From contig CAWGLW010000005.1 in the NCBI GenBank assembly GCA_963823525.1, positions 434,001 to 498,000 on the forward strand: a stretch of 64,000 nucleotides of DNA, read 5' to 3'. Source of the stretch: CAWGLW01 sp963823525. Its GTDB lineage: Bacteria; Pseudomonadota; Gammaproteobacteria; Steroidobacterales; Steroidobacteraceae. The translations under genes and the position numbers were made by a program. Every line of letters starts with the position of its first letter. Positions within the stretch are counted from its first letter, which is position 1. The notes beneath the pieces were generated by a model. It saw only the letters and a list, made by a program, of their open reading frames with translations. It was not told the DNA's origin and did not search any database. Shown here piece by piece: positions 18,590-27,455 of the stretch.

Positions 18590-19328
18590 GCTTGAAAATG
18601 AATGTGCCGTTGTGACCGGCGCATCGCGGGGGATCGGTAAAGCCATCGCACTGGAGTTGGGTCGGCGCGGCGCGAAGATTCTCGGTACGGCGACATCGGA
18701 GGCCGGTGCCACTGCGATTTCAGCCTACCTCGAAGACGCGGGTCTCGACGGGCGTGGCCTGTTGCTGGATGTCGCCAGCGCGGCGTCGGTGGATGCTTGC
18801 TTCGGTGCGATTACCTCGGCTGAGGGAGCACCAACGATCCTGGTCAATAACGCCGGGGTCACCCGTGACGGGCTGCTGTTGCGCATGAGTCCTGCAGACT
18901 GGGATGCGGTCATCGAGACGGACCTGAGTTCGGTCTATCGGACGTGCAAGGCAGTGCTGCGCGGCATGATGAAGGCTCGCAGAGGGCGCATCGTGAACAT
19001 TTCCTCGGTGATCGGAGTCACGGGCAATGCCGGGCAGAGTAATTATGCTGCAGCGAAAGCGGGTCTGATCGGCTTTACAAAGAGCCTTGCGCGGGAGGTC
19101 GGGTCGCGTGGCATCACGGCGAACGTTGTCGCGCCCGGCTTTATCGTCACCGATATGACCGACGCGCTGGGTGAAGATCAGCGCGCTGCGTTGCTCAAGA
19201 GTGTGCCGCTTGGCCGCCTGGGCGTGCCCGAAGACATTGCCGGCGCCGTGGCCTACCTGGTATCGCCCGCCGGATCGTACATCACGGGCGAAACGCTCCA
19301 TGTCAACGGCGGCATGTCAATGATTTAA
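18582..19328 (+). CDS. fabG: 3-oxoacyl-ACP reductase
   Basis: A 248-residue short-chain dehydrogenase with the NADPH-binding TGASRGIGKA, the LVNNAGVTRDG segment, catalytic Ser in NISSVIG and Tyr/Lys in NYAAAKAG, and the C-terminal ITGETLHVNGGMSMI ending typical of FabG. The ATG at 18582 sits inside the end of fabD behind GGAGAG. It reduces 3-ketoacyl-ACP in fatty-acid elongation. Confidence 0.96.
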   Translation: MPELENECAVVTGASRGIGKAIALELGRRGAKILGTATSEAGATAISAYLEDAGLDGRGLLLDVASAASVDACFGAITSAEGAPTILVNNAGVTRDGLLLRMSPADWDAVIETDLSSVYRTCKAVLRGMMKARRGRIVNISSVIGVTGNAGQSNYAAAKAGLIGFTKSLAREVGSRGITANVVAPGFIVTDMTDALGEDQRAALLKSVPLGRLGVPEDIAGAVAYLVSPAGSYITGETLHVNGGMSMI

Positions 19329-19345
19329 TTGGACTTGTCCGTGTA

Positions 19346-19375
19346 TTGGACCCTGTGATCCCGGTAACCTAGAAT
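19346..19375 (+). promoter_or_regulatory. Sigma-70-type promoter for acpP
   Basis: TTGGAC at 19346 and TAGAAT at 19370 are separated by 18 bases, a good sigma-70 pair in the 113-base gap between fabG and acpP. A separate strong promoter for acpP is expected because ACP is needed in great excess over the enzymes. Confidence 0.6.
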
Positions 19376-19441
19376 ACCGGCCGCACGCAGGCGGACCGTG
19401 TTGGCCGCTTGCCACCGTTTCCTACAGAGGACGCCAATCAA

Positions 19442-19684
19442 ATGAGCAGTATCGAACAGCGGGTCAAGGCAATCGTCGCCGAGCAACTCGGAGTGAAGGA
19501 AGAAGAAGTCAATAACGACTCGTCCTTCGTTGACGACCTTGGGGCGGATTCGCTCGACACAGTCGAACTCGTGATGGCGCTTGAGGAGGAGTTCGAGACC
19601 GAGATTCCGGACGAAGACGCCGAGAAGATTACGACGGTTCAGCAGGCGATGGATTACATCAACGAGCGCCGCAGCCAGGCCTGA
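19442..19684 (+). CDS. acpP: Acyl carrier protein
   Basis: An 80-residue acidic protein. The phosphopantetheine attachment serine is in DDLGADSLDTVELVMALEE. It begins MSSIEQRVKAIVAEQLG, matching the family start; the ATG at 19442 follows an AGAGGA ribosome-binding site. It carries growing acyl chains for fatty-acid and lipid synthesis. It is in its standard position between fabG and fabF. Confidence 0.97.
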   Translation: MSSIEQRVKAIVAEQLGVKEEEVNNDSSFVDDLGADSLDTVELVMALEEEFETEIPDEDAEKITTVQQAMDYINERRSQA

Positions 19685-19769
19685 GCCGGGTTGAACAGAC
19701 CCCGTTGCTGAACCGCCTGGCGCGGCGGCAGGGGGGGTGTGGCCGAGTCGCCGAGCAGGGGCACGCAGC

Positions 19770-21014
19770 TTGACGAAACGCAGAGTCGTCGTCACCGGAA
19801 TGGGGATTATCTCGCCCGTCGGCAGCAGCGTTTCTGCCGCCTGGGATTCCGTGGTGAACGGGCGCAGCGGAATCGGGCCAATTACCTATTTCGACGTCAG
19901 CGCGTTCCCGGTCACATTTGGAGGCCAGGTGGCCGGTTTCGATGCGCTCGAATACCTTTCTGCGAAAGAGCTGCGCAAGTTCGACCCGTTCGTACCCTAC
20001 GGTGTCGCCGCGGCGGTGCAGGCCATAAGCGATTCCGGTTTTGAAGTGACTGAAGAAAACGCGCCCCGCATCGGGGTGGCGATCGGTGCGGGCATCGGTG
20101 GACTGCACATCATCGAGGAAAACAACGCAAAGTGGCTGGCCTCGAAGTCGCCACGGAAGATTTCGCCGTTTTTTATTGCCGGCGGGATCATCAACGCGGC
20201 GGCCGGGCAGGTCTCGATTCGTTACGGATTGAGAGGGCCGAACCTGGCGCTGGTGACGGCCTGCACCACGTCTACCCATTCAATCGGGATCGCCGGCCGA
20301 ACCATTCAGTACGGCGATGCGGACATCATGGTGGCCGGTGGCGCGGAGTTTGCTTTTACGCCACTGGGCCTCGGGGGCTTCTCGCAGTCGCGCGCCTTGT
20401 CGACGCGCAATGACGATCCTCAGCGGGCCAGCCGGCCCTGGGATCGGGACCGCGACGGGTTCGTGATGGCGGAGGGCGCCGGGGCGGTTGTGCTGGAGGA
20501 ATACGAGCACGCCCGGGCGCGTGGTGCACAGATCTTTGCCGAGCTGACAGGTTTTGGCATGAGCAGTGATGCGCATCACATTACGGCCCCGCCTGAGGAT
20601 GGTGCCGGGGCGTCGCTGTCGATGAGCAACGCGATTCGCGACGCCGGCATCAGACCACAGGAGATCCAGTACATCAATGCGCACGCGACCTCGACCGAGC
20701 TCGGCGACAGGGCCGAGACTGTCGCGATAAAGCGCGCCTTAGGTGATCACGCCCGCTCGGTGGCCGTCAGTTCGACCAAATCGATGACCGGGCACCTGCT
20801 CGGCGCCGCCGGTGTTGTCGAGGCCATATTTTCGATCCTCGCGATACGCGACGGTATCGTGCCTCCGACGATCAACCTTGAGAACCCGGAACCCGCATGC
20901 GATCTCGACTACGTGCCAAACACGGCGCGCGAGATGCCCGTTCGGGTGGTGATGTCCAATTCGTTCGGGTTCGGCGGTACGAACGGCACCTTATTGTTCT
21001 CGGCGCTCAGCTGA
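19770..21014 (+). CDS. fabF: 3-oxoacyl-ACP synthase II (KAS II)
   Basis: A 414-residue condensing enzyme with nucleophile Cys in VTACTTSTHS, the two active-site His in NAHATSTELGD and KSMTGHLLGAAG, and the GFGGTNGTL ending. A TTG start at 19770 gives the canonical N-terminus (M)TKRRVVVTGMG; a GTG at 19737 in frame would add eleven non-conserved residues. It elongates acyl-ACP by two carbons. Confidence 0.95.
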   Translation: MTKRRVVVTGMGIISPVGSSVSAAWDSVVNGRSGIGPITYFDVSAFPVTFGGQVAGFDALEYLSAKELRKFDPFVPYGVAAAVQAISDSGFEVTEENAPRIGVAIGAGIGGLHIIEENNAKWLASKSPRKISPFFIAGGIINAAAGQVSIRYGLRGPNLALVTACTTSTHSIGIAGRTIQYGDADIMVAGGAEFAFTPLGLGGFSQSRALSTRNDDPQRASRPWDRDRDGFVMAEGAGAVVLEEYEHARARGAQIFAELTGFGMSSDAHHITAPPEDGAGASLSMSNAIRDAGIRPQEIQYINAHATSTELGDRAETVAIKRALGDHARSVAVSSTKSMTGHLLGAAGVVEAIFSILAIRDGIVPPTINLENPEPACDLDYVPNTAREMPVRVVMSNSFGFGGTNGTLLFSALS

Positions 21015-21053
21015 GGCGCGAGGCCGGGCCGGTCCGGGCTCGACGCTCCTGAT

Positions 21054-22448
21054 ATGCCTGCAACGAACGGCTTTCGGATCAGCCAGCACCTTGACCAGAA
21101 CGGACTGCTGGAACTGCAGGAAGCCTGGCCAGAGCGTTATCCCGTGCTGCTGGAAAGCGTCGCGAGCCCATCGGCCATTGGTCGCTATGATCTGCTGTTT
21201 GCCTTGCCAGGCGAACGGCTGGAACAGGACCGTGATGGTGAACTGCATGGCGTCGTCGGGCCGAGCGGCGCCGCGGGATTTCTCGATGCATTCGATGACT
21301 GGTGGCGACGCGAGCGGTGTAACCAGACGACCCGCGGACTGCCTTTTTGCGGCGGCTGGTTTATCTATCTGGGCTATGAAGTCGCTGGCGAGATTGAGCC
21401 CAGCCTCGTGCTGCCGTCCTCGCGCCACCTGAGGGCCATGGCCTGGCGAATGCGTGGCGTCGTCGCTCGCGATCGTGCAAGCGGGGAAGTCTTTGTTGAC
21501 GCTGAGCCCCCACAAGGACGGGAATTGCAGGCACAGGTCGCAGCCGACCTGCAGGGGATCGCTGACGCGCGTCCACCACAGGGCGATGATCGTCCGGCCG
21601 AGCCGGAGTCCTGCCTTTCCGGCGGCATCGACGAGCAGGACCCGGCAGTTTTCCTGGATGGCGTGCGTGCGACGCTCGATGCGATTGCCCGGGGCGATGT
21701 TTACCAGGCAAACCTTTCGCGACCATGGCAAGGGCGACTGGCGCCCGGCGTGACGGAATCGACTGTGTATCGGCGGCTGCGAGCGGCCAACCCGGCGCCG
21801 TTTGCAGCAATCGCCCATCTGGCGGGCTTTTCGATTCTGAGTTCTTCGCCAGAGCGGCTGATACGCATCAAGAACGGAATCGCAAGCACTCGTCCCATTG
21901 CGGGCACCCGGCCACGCGGACATGACGCACACAGTGACGACTCGTTGCGCCAGGAGTTGCAACTCAACGAGAAAGAGCGTGCGGAGCACATCATGCTGGT
22001 GGACCTCGAGCGCAATGACCTCGGTCGCATATGCAAGGCCGGGACCGTCATTGTGGACGAGCTCATGACGATTGAAAGCTATGCGCACGTGCATCACATT
22101 GTGTCGAATGTCAGTGGCGAGCTGCTGCCGGGTGTCACGCCGGGCAAAGCGATCCGGGCGGTATTCCCAGGTGGTACGATCACCGGATGTCCGAAGGTCC
22201 GCTGCATGGAGTTGCTCGCAGCGTTCGAAAGATCGCCGCGCGACGCGTATACCGGGTCGATGGGCTACGTCGGGCTAGACGGGTCGCTCGACCTGAACAT
22301 ACTGATTCGCACCTTGCTGATCCAGGATGGCCGCGTCGAGTTTCGGACCGGTGGCGGGATCGTGGCTGACTCGACGCCAGAGGCGGAACTCGCTGAGACA
22401 CGAGCCAAGGCGCGCGGATTGCTTCGCGCACTCGGTGCTGCGGAATGA
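21054..22448 (+). CDS. pabB: Aminodeoxychorismate synthase component I
   Basis: A 464-residue chorismate-utilising enzyme. The C-terminal domain shows DVYQANLSRP, SSSPERLIR, ERNDLGRI, PGGTITGCPK and the MG-binding GGGIVADSTPE region. It would convert chorismate plus ammonia (from PabA) to 4-amino-4-deoxychorismate in folate synthesis, and pabC overlaps it by four bases. One oddity: the motif that reads PIKGT in E. coli PabB, whose Lys forms a covalent intermediate, reads PIAGT here as in anthranilate synthases. Context with pabC argues for PabB. Confidence 0.85.
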   Translation: MPATNGFRISQHLDQNGLLELQEAWPERYPVLLESVASPSAIGRYDLLFALPGERLEQDRDGELHGVVGPSGAAGFLDAFDDWWRRERCNQTTRGLPFCGGWFIYLGYEVAGEIEPSLVLPSSRHLRAMAWRMRGVVARDRASGEVFVDAEPPQGRELQAQVAADLQGIADARPPQGDDRPAEPESCLSGGIDEQDPAVFLDGVRATLDAIARGDVYQANLSRPWQGRLAPGVTESTVYRRLRAANPAPFAAIAHLAGFSILSSSPERLIRIKNGIASTRPIAGTRPRGHDAHSDDSLRQELQLNEKERAEHIMLVDLERNDLGRICKAGTVIVDELMTIESYAHVHHIVSNVSGELLPGVTPGKAIRAVFPGGTITGCPKVRCMELLAAFERSPRDAYTGSMGYVGLDGSLDLNILIRTLLIQDGRVEFRTGGGIVADSTPEAELAETRAKARGLLRALGAAE

Positions 22449-23269
22449 TCGGTGCGCGGCTGGTCAACGGCATCGTCTCAGCGGCGGTCGCGGCCGACGA
22501 TCGCGGCCTGCAGTATGGCGACGGCCTGTTCGAGACCATGGCTGCGGCCGGTGGGCTGATACGCTATTTCGATCTGCACATGGAGCGATTGCAGCACGGT
22601 TGCCGGCAACTGCAGATTCCGCCGCCTGACACGGCGCTCATCGAAGCCGAGTGCATGCAGGTCCTCGAGGGTCTCGACAGCGGCGTCGTCAAGCTGCTGG
22701 TCACTCGAGGCCCGGGTCCGCGCGGATACCTGCCACCCGATGAGCCGTCGGTTACACGGGTGGTCAGTTCCCGCGCGTCCCAGGCGCGTCAAATGGCCGG
22801 CCGGGACCGGGCTTTGAAACTCCGCGTCTGTGAGATGAGACTGGGGCTCAATAAGCGGCTCGCCGGAATCAAACACCTCAACCGGCTCGAGCAGGTGCTG
22901 GCTCGCGCGGAGTGGCGCGACCCGGATATCGACGAAGGCCTTATGCTCGCGACGGACGGGCGTCTAATCTGCGCGACTGCGGCAAACGTGTTCCTGCTGC
23001 GCGACGGGTGCCTGTTGACACCGGAGATTCATGACTGCGGCGTTGCCGGGATCATGCGCCGCGTCGTACTTGCAGCGGCCCCGGACCTCGGCCTGAAAAC
23101 ATGGGTCTGCGATCTCGAGCCCGAGGACCTCACTCGTGCCGAGGAAGTGTTCATCACCAGCGCGGTGACCGGCATCCGGCCGGTGGGTGAGGTGATCGGC
23201 ATCGGGCGCTGGTCGACCGGCAAGGTTGCGCGGGCGCTGGCCGAGCGTGTTGTCGAGGCGATCGCATGA
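22445..23269 (+). CDS. pabC: 4-amino-4-deoxychorismate lyase
   Basis: A 274-residue fold-type IV PLP enzyme. DRGLQYGDGLFETM is the family N-terminal signature, the PLP lysine lies in GIKHLNRLEQVLA, and ATDGRLICATAANVFL and ITSAVTGIRPV line the cofactor phosphate site. It releases pyruvate from aminodeoxychorismate to give p-aminobenzoate. It overlaps pabB and mltG by four bases each, the conserved pabC-mltG-tmk-holB order. Confidence 0.93.
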   Translation: MIGARLVNGIVSAAVAADDRGLQYGDGLFETMAAAGGLIRYFDLHMERLQHGCRQLQIPPPDTALIEAECMQVLEGLDSGVVKLLVTRGPGPRGYLPPDEPSVTRVVSSRASQARQMAGRDRALKLRVCEMRLGLNKRLAGIKHLNRLEQVLARAEWRDPDIDEGLMLATDGRLICATAANVFLLRDGCLLTPEIHDCGVAGIMRRVVLAAAPDLGLKTWVCDLEPEDLTRAEEVFITSAVTGIRPVGEVIGIGRWSTGKVARALAERVVEAIA

Positions 23270-24282
23270 AGTGGAGGACGCTGCTGGTACTGATCATTGC
23301 AGGCCTGCTGGTCGGTGGCGTGCTCGGCTACCAGGCCTTCCAGCGCTGGCTGGTCACGCCGCTGGCCATCCGTGGTGATTCGCTTCAGATCGAGATCCCT
23401 CGTGGCCAGCCGCTGGCGTCAACGGCCAGGGAACTCGCCGCCGGCGGCGTGCTCGACCATCCGCGCCTGTTGCTGGCCTACGCACGCTATACCGGTGCGG
23501 ACTCGCGGATTCATGCCGGCGAGTACCGAATCGCCGCGGGCACGACGCCGCTGGAACTGCTCGAAATCTTCCAGGAAGGCCTGGTCGTTCAGTACGCGAT
23601 CACCTTTGTCGAGGGCTGGCGCTTCCGCGACCTGCGGCAGGCAATGCGTGACGAAGGACGGCTGGAGCACGAAACCGTTGACATGACGGATGCAGAGGTC
23701 ATGACCGCGCTGGGCGAGCCCGGGCAGCATCCCGAGGGTCTTTTTTTCCCGGACACGTATTTCTACGACAAGGGAATGACCGACCTCGAGCTGCTTTCGG
23801 TGTCTCGCCAGCGCATGAAGCGGGAACTCGAGGCGGCCTGGAAGGATCGGGCCGAGGATATACCCATCAAATCGCCGTACGAGGCGCTGGTGCTCGCGTC
23901 GATCGTCGAGAAAGAAACCGCGTTGCCCGCCGAGAGGCCGCGGGTGGCCGGCGTGATGACAACACGGTTGCGACGCGGCATGCGCCTGCAGACGGACCCG
24001 ACGGTGATCTACGGGATCGGTCCCGAATTCGATGGCAACCTGAGGCGCGCTGACCTGCAACGCGACACACCGTACAATACCTACACTCGCCAGGGGCTGC
24101 CGCCGACGCCGATTGCGCTGCCGGGCGCGGGTGCCTTGCGCGCCGCCGTTCGACCGGACGAACGCGGCGAACTGTATTTCGTCGCAACGGGCCTGCCCGA
24201 TGGCAGCCACAAGTTTTCGCGAACGCTGGAAGAGCACGAGAAGGCAGTCCGCGAATACCTGCGCCGATACCGGGCGAAATAA
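23266..24282 (+). CDS. mltG: Endolytic peptidoglycan transglycosylase
   Basis: A 338-residue inner-membrane protein with one N-terminal helix (LLVLIIAGLLVGGVLGY), a LysM-like domain, and the YceG catalytic domain. The catalytic Glu is in IVEKETALPAERP, about residue 218, and PEGLFFPDTY and DPTVIYGIG are family motifs. It cleaves nascent glycan strands and helps set strand length. The ATG overlaps pabC by four bases. Confidence 0.95.
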   Translation: MKWRTLLVLIIAGLLVGGVLGYQAFQRWLVTPLAIRGDSLQIEIPRGQPLASTARELAAGGVLDHPRLLLAYARYTGADSRIHAGEYRIAAGTTPLELLEIFQEGLVVQYAITFVEGWRFRDLRQAMRDEGRLEHETVDMTDAEVMTALGEPGQHPEGLFFPDTYFYDKGMTDLELLSVSRQRMKRELEAAWKDRAEDIPIKSPYEALVLASIVEKETALPAERPRVAGVMTTRLRRGMRLQTDPTVIYGIGPEFDGNLRRADLQRDTPYNTYTRQGLPPTPIALPGAGALRAAVRPDERGELYFVATGLPDGSHKFSRTLEEHEKAVREYLRRYRAK

Positions 24283-24295
24283 AGAGGACGACGAC

Positions 24296-24925
24296 TTGCG
24301 CGGCGCATTTATTACATTCGAAGGCGTTGAGGGCGTGGGAAAATCCACGCAGCTTCAGCGCATTGGGGACTGGCTGCGTGACAAGGGGCACGAGGTCGTA
24401 AGGACTCGTGAACCCGGCGGCACGGAACGCGCGGAGCAGCTTCGCACGCTGTTGCTCGAGCGGGGCACAGAACCAATGCCAGAGGCCTGCGAACTGCTGC
24501 TGATGTTTGCCGCCCGGGCGACCCACATTGCCAATCTCATACGACCTTCGATCGAACGCGGCGAGTGGGTGCTCTGCGACCGATTCACCGACGCGACTTA
24601 CGCCTACCAGGGTGGTGGCCGCAGACTGCCTGAGGCAGAGATCGATTCACTCGTAGCCATCGTGCACCCGGACCTGCAGCCTGACCTGACGATACTGCTG
24701 GATGCGCCGGTCGAAACCGGCCTTGCCCGGGCGAGCAAGCGAAACGGTCCGCACGGGGCCGATCGCTTCGAAACCGAACAGCTGGAGTTCTTCGAACGGG
24801 TTCGCGCAACATACCGCGCGCGCGCCGAGGCCGAGCCGGCGCGATTCTGGGTGGTCGATGCGTCGGCGCCCCCTGCCGCGGTGGAAGACTCGATCCGCGC
24901 CGGTATCGAGAGCCGGCTGACCTGA
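24296..24925 (+). CDS. tmk: Thymidylate kinase
   Basis: A 209-residue P-loop kinase. FEGVEGVGKSTQ is the P-loop, REPGG and DRFTDATYAYQGGGR are the substrate motifs, and the lid region has RASKRNG. It phosphorylates dTMP to dTDP. No ATG fits; the TTG at 24296 after an AGAGGA ribosome-binding site gives the canonical short N-terminus (LRGAFITFEG). A longer frame to 24113 lies inside mltG and is not real. Confidence 0.95.
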   Translation: MRGAFITFEGVEGVGKSTQLQRIGDWLRDKGHEVVRTREPGGTERAEQLRTLLLERGTEPMPEACELLLMFAARATHIANLIRPSIERGEWVLCDRFTDATYAYQGGGRRLPEAEIDSLVAIVHPDLQPDLTILLDAPVETGLARASKRNGPHGADRFETEQLEFFERVRATYRARAEAEPARFWVVDASAPPAAVEDSIRAGIESRLT

Positions 24926-24930
24926 CCGCG

Positions 24931-25968
24931 ATGGCGACGAAACCGACGCTTCAACCGCCACCGCGTGCAATGGATTTCCTGAGCTGGCAGGGGCCGGTGA
25001 GGGCGCGTATCGAAAACGCGTTGAGCGCACAGCGCCTGGCGCATGCGCTGCTGCTGCAAGGTCCCCAGGGCGTCGGCAAAGCGCATTTCGCAGCGGCGAT
25101 GGCCGCCGCTTTATTGTGCACGGAGCGGGGCGTTCATCTGCAGGCCTGCGGCGAGTGCGCGGACTGCCAGCTGACGCGGGCAGGTTCGCACCCCGATCTT
25201 TACTGGCTGCAACGCCCGGAGGAGCGCAAGAGTATCAGCGTCGATCAGGTCCGTGACCTTGGCGCGTCGCTTGCAATGACCAGCATGCGCACGGGCTACC
25301 GGGTCGCGATCATTTCTCCAGCGGAAATCATGACCGTCAGCGCCCAGAATGCGTTGCTGAAAACTCTCGAAGAACCGCAGCCGCGCACCATGTTGTTACT
25401 GGTCAGCGCGCGTCCGTCCAGGCTTCTCGCGACGCTGAGAAGCCGCTGCCAGCGCGCCGAGATGCCCTGTCCGCCGAATGCACCGGCACTGGAATGGCTG
25501 CAGAGCGAGTCGTCCGCGGATATCGCCGCGCCGCTCGGTCGCCGGTTGCTCGCTTTTACCGGCGGCTCTCCGTTCAGGGCGCTCGCGCTGTCGCCCCACT
25601 TCGAATCGCTCGACCGCCAGATGTCAGGCCTGCTCGAGGCGCTTGTCTCCGGATCGGCTGAAGTCACCCGGGCAGCGGAGGACATGATGGGCGAGGGTTT
25701 GCCAGCGCGCCTGGAGTGGCTTGAAAAGTGGCTGGAGAGCGCTGTCCGCATGCGTACTGTCGGTGAGGTTGAGACCGGCCTCACGATTCCCGGCGGGCCG
25801 TCCTTGCAAAGGCGAGCGGCGGAAGTGAACATAAGCGGCGCGTTCCGACTGATGGATCGCATTCGGGAGACCCGCAGGCTTCTCGACGGATCGGCGGCCC
25901 CTCAGCTGCTGGTTGAGGTACTGCTGCTCGATTTTGGTGTTGAATTCGCGCGAGGGAGAATGGACTGA
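24931..25968 (+). CDS. holB: DNA polymerase III subunit delta'
   Basis: A 345-residue clamp-loader subunit. LAHALLLQGPQGVGKAHFA is a P-loop-like motif, the zinc-binding Cys residues are in CTERG and ACGECADC, and LLKTLEEPQPRTMLLLVSARPSRLLATLRSR (given here in part: LLKTLEEP, RLLATLRSRC) is the conserved sensor region with SRC motif. It acts in the clamp loader with delta and tau/gamma. It follows tmk by five bases. An ATG at 24970 is an alternative start. Confidence 0.93.
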   Translation: MATKPTLQPPPRAMDFLSWQGPVRARIENALSAQRLAHALLLQGPQGVGKAHFAAAMAAALLCTERGVHLQACGECADCQLTRAGSHPDLYWLQRPEERKSISVDQVRDLGASLAMTSMRTGYRVAIISPAEIMTVSAQNALLKTLEEPQPRTMLLLVSARPSRLLATLRSRCQRAEMPCPPNAPALEWLQSESSADIAAPLGRRLLAFTGGSPFRALALSPHFESLDRQMSGLLEALVSGSAEVTRAAEDMMGEGLPARLEWLEKWLESAVRMRTVGEVETGLTIPGGPSLQRRAAEVNISGAFRLMDRIRETRRLLDGSAAPQLLVEVLLLDFGVEFARGRMD

Positions 25969-26327
25969 TGAGCCCAGTTAGCCGGCAGCCAAACAAGCCT
26001 GGACTGCTAACGCTTACGATAAAGGACAGGAGCGCCCTCTACCTGGCCTACATGCCGTTCGTAAAAAACGGGGGGTTGTTCATTCCGACGGGCAGCAACT
26101 ACAGACTCGGCGACGAGGTGTTCATGCTGCTCAACCTGATGGGCGAGGATGAGAAGCTGCCGGTCGCCGGTCGCGTGATCTGGATGACGCCGAAAGGTGC
26201 ACAGGGAAAACGTACGGCTGGCATCGGCGTGCAGTTCAGCGAGCAGGACCGGGGCAACACCCAGCGCAAGATCGAGTCATTCCTGGCCGGTGCGCTTGGC
26301 GGGGATAAACCAACACATACGATGTGA
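25968..26327 (+). CDS. pilZ: PilZ domain protein (type IV pilus assembly type)
   Basis: A 119-residue single PilZ domain, with LFIPTGSNYRLGDEVFMLL and VAGRVIWMTP followed by GIGVQFSEQD. The RxxxR c-di-GMP-binding motif of canonical PilZ domains is absent, as in the pilus-biogenesis PilZ proteins, so it probably works through protein contacts. Start and holB stop share one base (TGATG). The position after holB is the classic place for this gene. Confidence 0.85.
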   Translation: MSPVSRQPNKPGLLTLTIKDRSALYLAYMPFVKNGGLFIPTGSNYRLGDEVFMLLNLMGEDEKLPVAGRVIWMTPKGAQGKRTAGIGVQFSEQDRGNTQRKIESFLAGALGGDKPTHTM

Positions 26328-26346
26328 GCGCGGCGCCCGCCGGCTT

Positions 26347-27438
26347 TCAGTCTTCGCTGCTGGTTCCCGTCGTGCCCAGCAGCGCTTCGGCCAGATCGGT
26401 GGCGGCTATTCCACCCTGCAGCACATAGCTGTCGAAGCCACGTTCGCTCAGCGTATAGGCGGCTGCAGAACTGCGCCGGCCATTATCGCAGCAGACCACG
26501 TACGGCACGCTCTGATCGATACCCTTGAGCTTCAGGCGGACGAAATAAAGCGGTATGTTGATTGCTCCGTCGAAATGTACACGTTCAAACTCGCTTGGCA
26601 GTCGAACGTCCAGCCACTTGCCGCCACCCGCGATGATCCGTTCCGCCTCGGCGAAGTCAACCCAGCGGACCATTGGTTCGTTGAGCAATGTGTTGAAATC
26701 GTCCTTGGCAAGTCGCATGAGCACGCCGTCGGTCAGCATCGACACGGTCGCGTTTCTCAATCCGCCGGAAATCAGTGCATCCTCGCCAAACGTGTCGCCG
26801 ACACCGAGTTCAGCCAGCTTTATGCCTTCGCGATTTAATGGCGTCTCGCGCGTGACCACGACCTGGCCGCTGACGATGGCGTAGAAGTAATCGCCCTCGG
26901 CGCCCTGGCGAATCACTGTGTCGCCGGCCGCGTAGTCGATGCGCTGCATGCGCAGGAACACGGCCTGAAGGTTCGCCGGCGGAATCCTGTGGAAGGCGCG
27001 GCTCTGCAGCAGCAGCGTCATCCAGTCATCGCTGTCCGCCTCTATACCCTGCAGGTCCTCGACTTCGTAGGTTCCGGTCTGGTCCCAGGTCAGCAGGACG
27101 TCGAGCAGGTCGCTGTCGATCGAGATGTATTTCAGCGTCCTTGAAGCCACTCTTGCCGAGCAGCGCCGCGGCAGGATCTGGGCGATCGGATGACGCGCGT
27201 CGGGCGTGCCGCCGGTAATGGAACCGACGATTTTCCCGTCGGTCAGCAGTTCGACGATACCCGCGACGACGTAGTAGCTGCGTTTTTCCGTATCGCCTTC
27301 CTTGAACAATTGTCGCCCCTGCTCGAGTTCGCGTATCGAGGTTTTTCGGGCGAGCGCGAACAGGTTCTCCTTCTTCATACCGTCAAACGGCGAGAAGGAT
27401 CGCAGGACGCTCAATTCAAGTGGTCTGGGTTCGTTCAT
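26347..27438 (-). CDS. Double cyclic-nucleotide-binding domain protein with C-terminal rhodanese domain
   Basis: A 363-residue cytoplasmic protein. Two cNMP-binding-like domains occupy about residues 10-125 (FKEGDTEKRSYYVVAG) and 140-255 (IRQGAEGDYFYAIVSG, then GDTFGEDALISGG, resembling the phosphate-binding cassette), followed by a rhodanese domain with active-site loop CDNGRRSS and the preceding WLDVRLPSEFERVHFDGAINIP. There is no DNA-binding or transporter domain. It may link a nucleotide or redox signal to sulfur transfer; the ligand is unknown. The ATG at 27438 begins MNEPRPLEL, 17 bases after the upstream gene. Confidence 0.8.
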   Translation of the reverse strand: MNEPRPLELSVLRSFSPFDGMKKENLFALARKTSIRELEQGRQLFKEGDTEKRSYYVVAGIVELLTDGKIVGSITGGTPDARHPIAQILPRRCSARVASRTLKYISIDSDLLDVLLTWDQTGTYEVEDLQGIEADSDDWMTLLLQSRAFHRIPPANLQAVFLRMQRIDYAAGDTVIRQGAEGDYFYAIVSGQVVVTRETPLNREGIKLAELGVGDTFGEDALISGGLRNATVSMLTDGVLMRLAKDDFNTLLNEPMVRWVDFAEAERIIAGGGKWLDVRLPSEFERVHFDGAINIPLYFVRLKLKGIDQSVPYVVCCDNGRRSSAAAYTLSERGFDSYVLQGGIAATDLAEALLGTTGTSSED

Positions 27439-27455
27439 GGCGCTGGCGGATGTTA

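Noticed and set aside
20991..22097. Long open frame (368 codons) on the minus strand
   Set aside because: It lies opposite pabB, which has clear motifs throughout. High GC content makes long antisense frames; the translation shows no domain.
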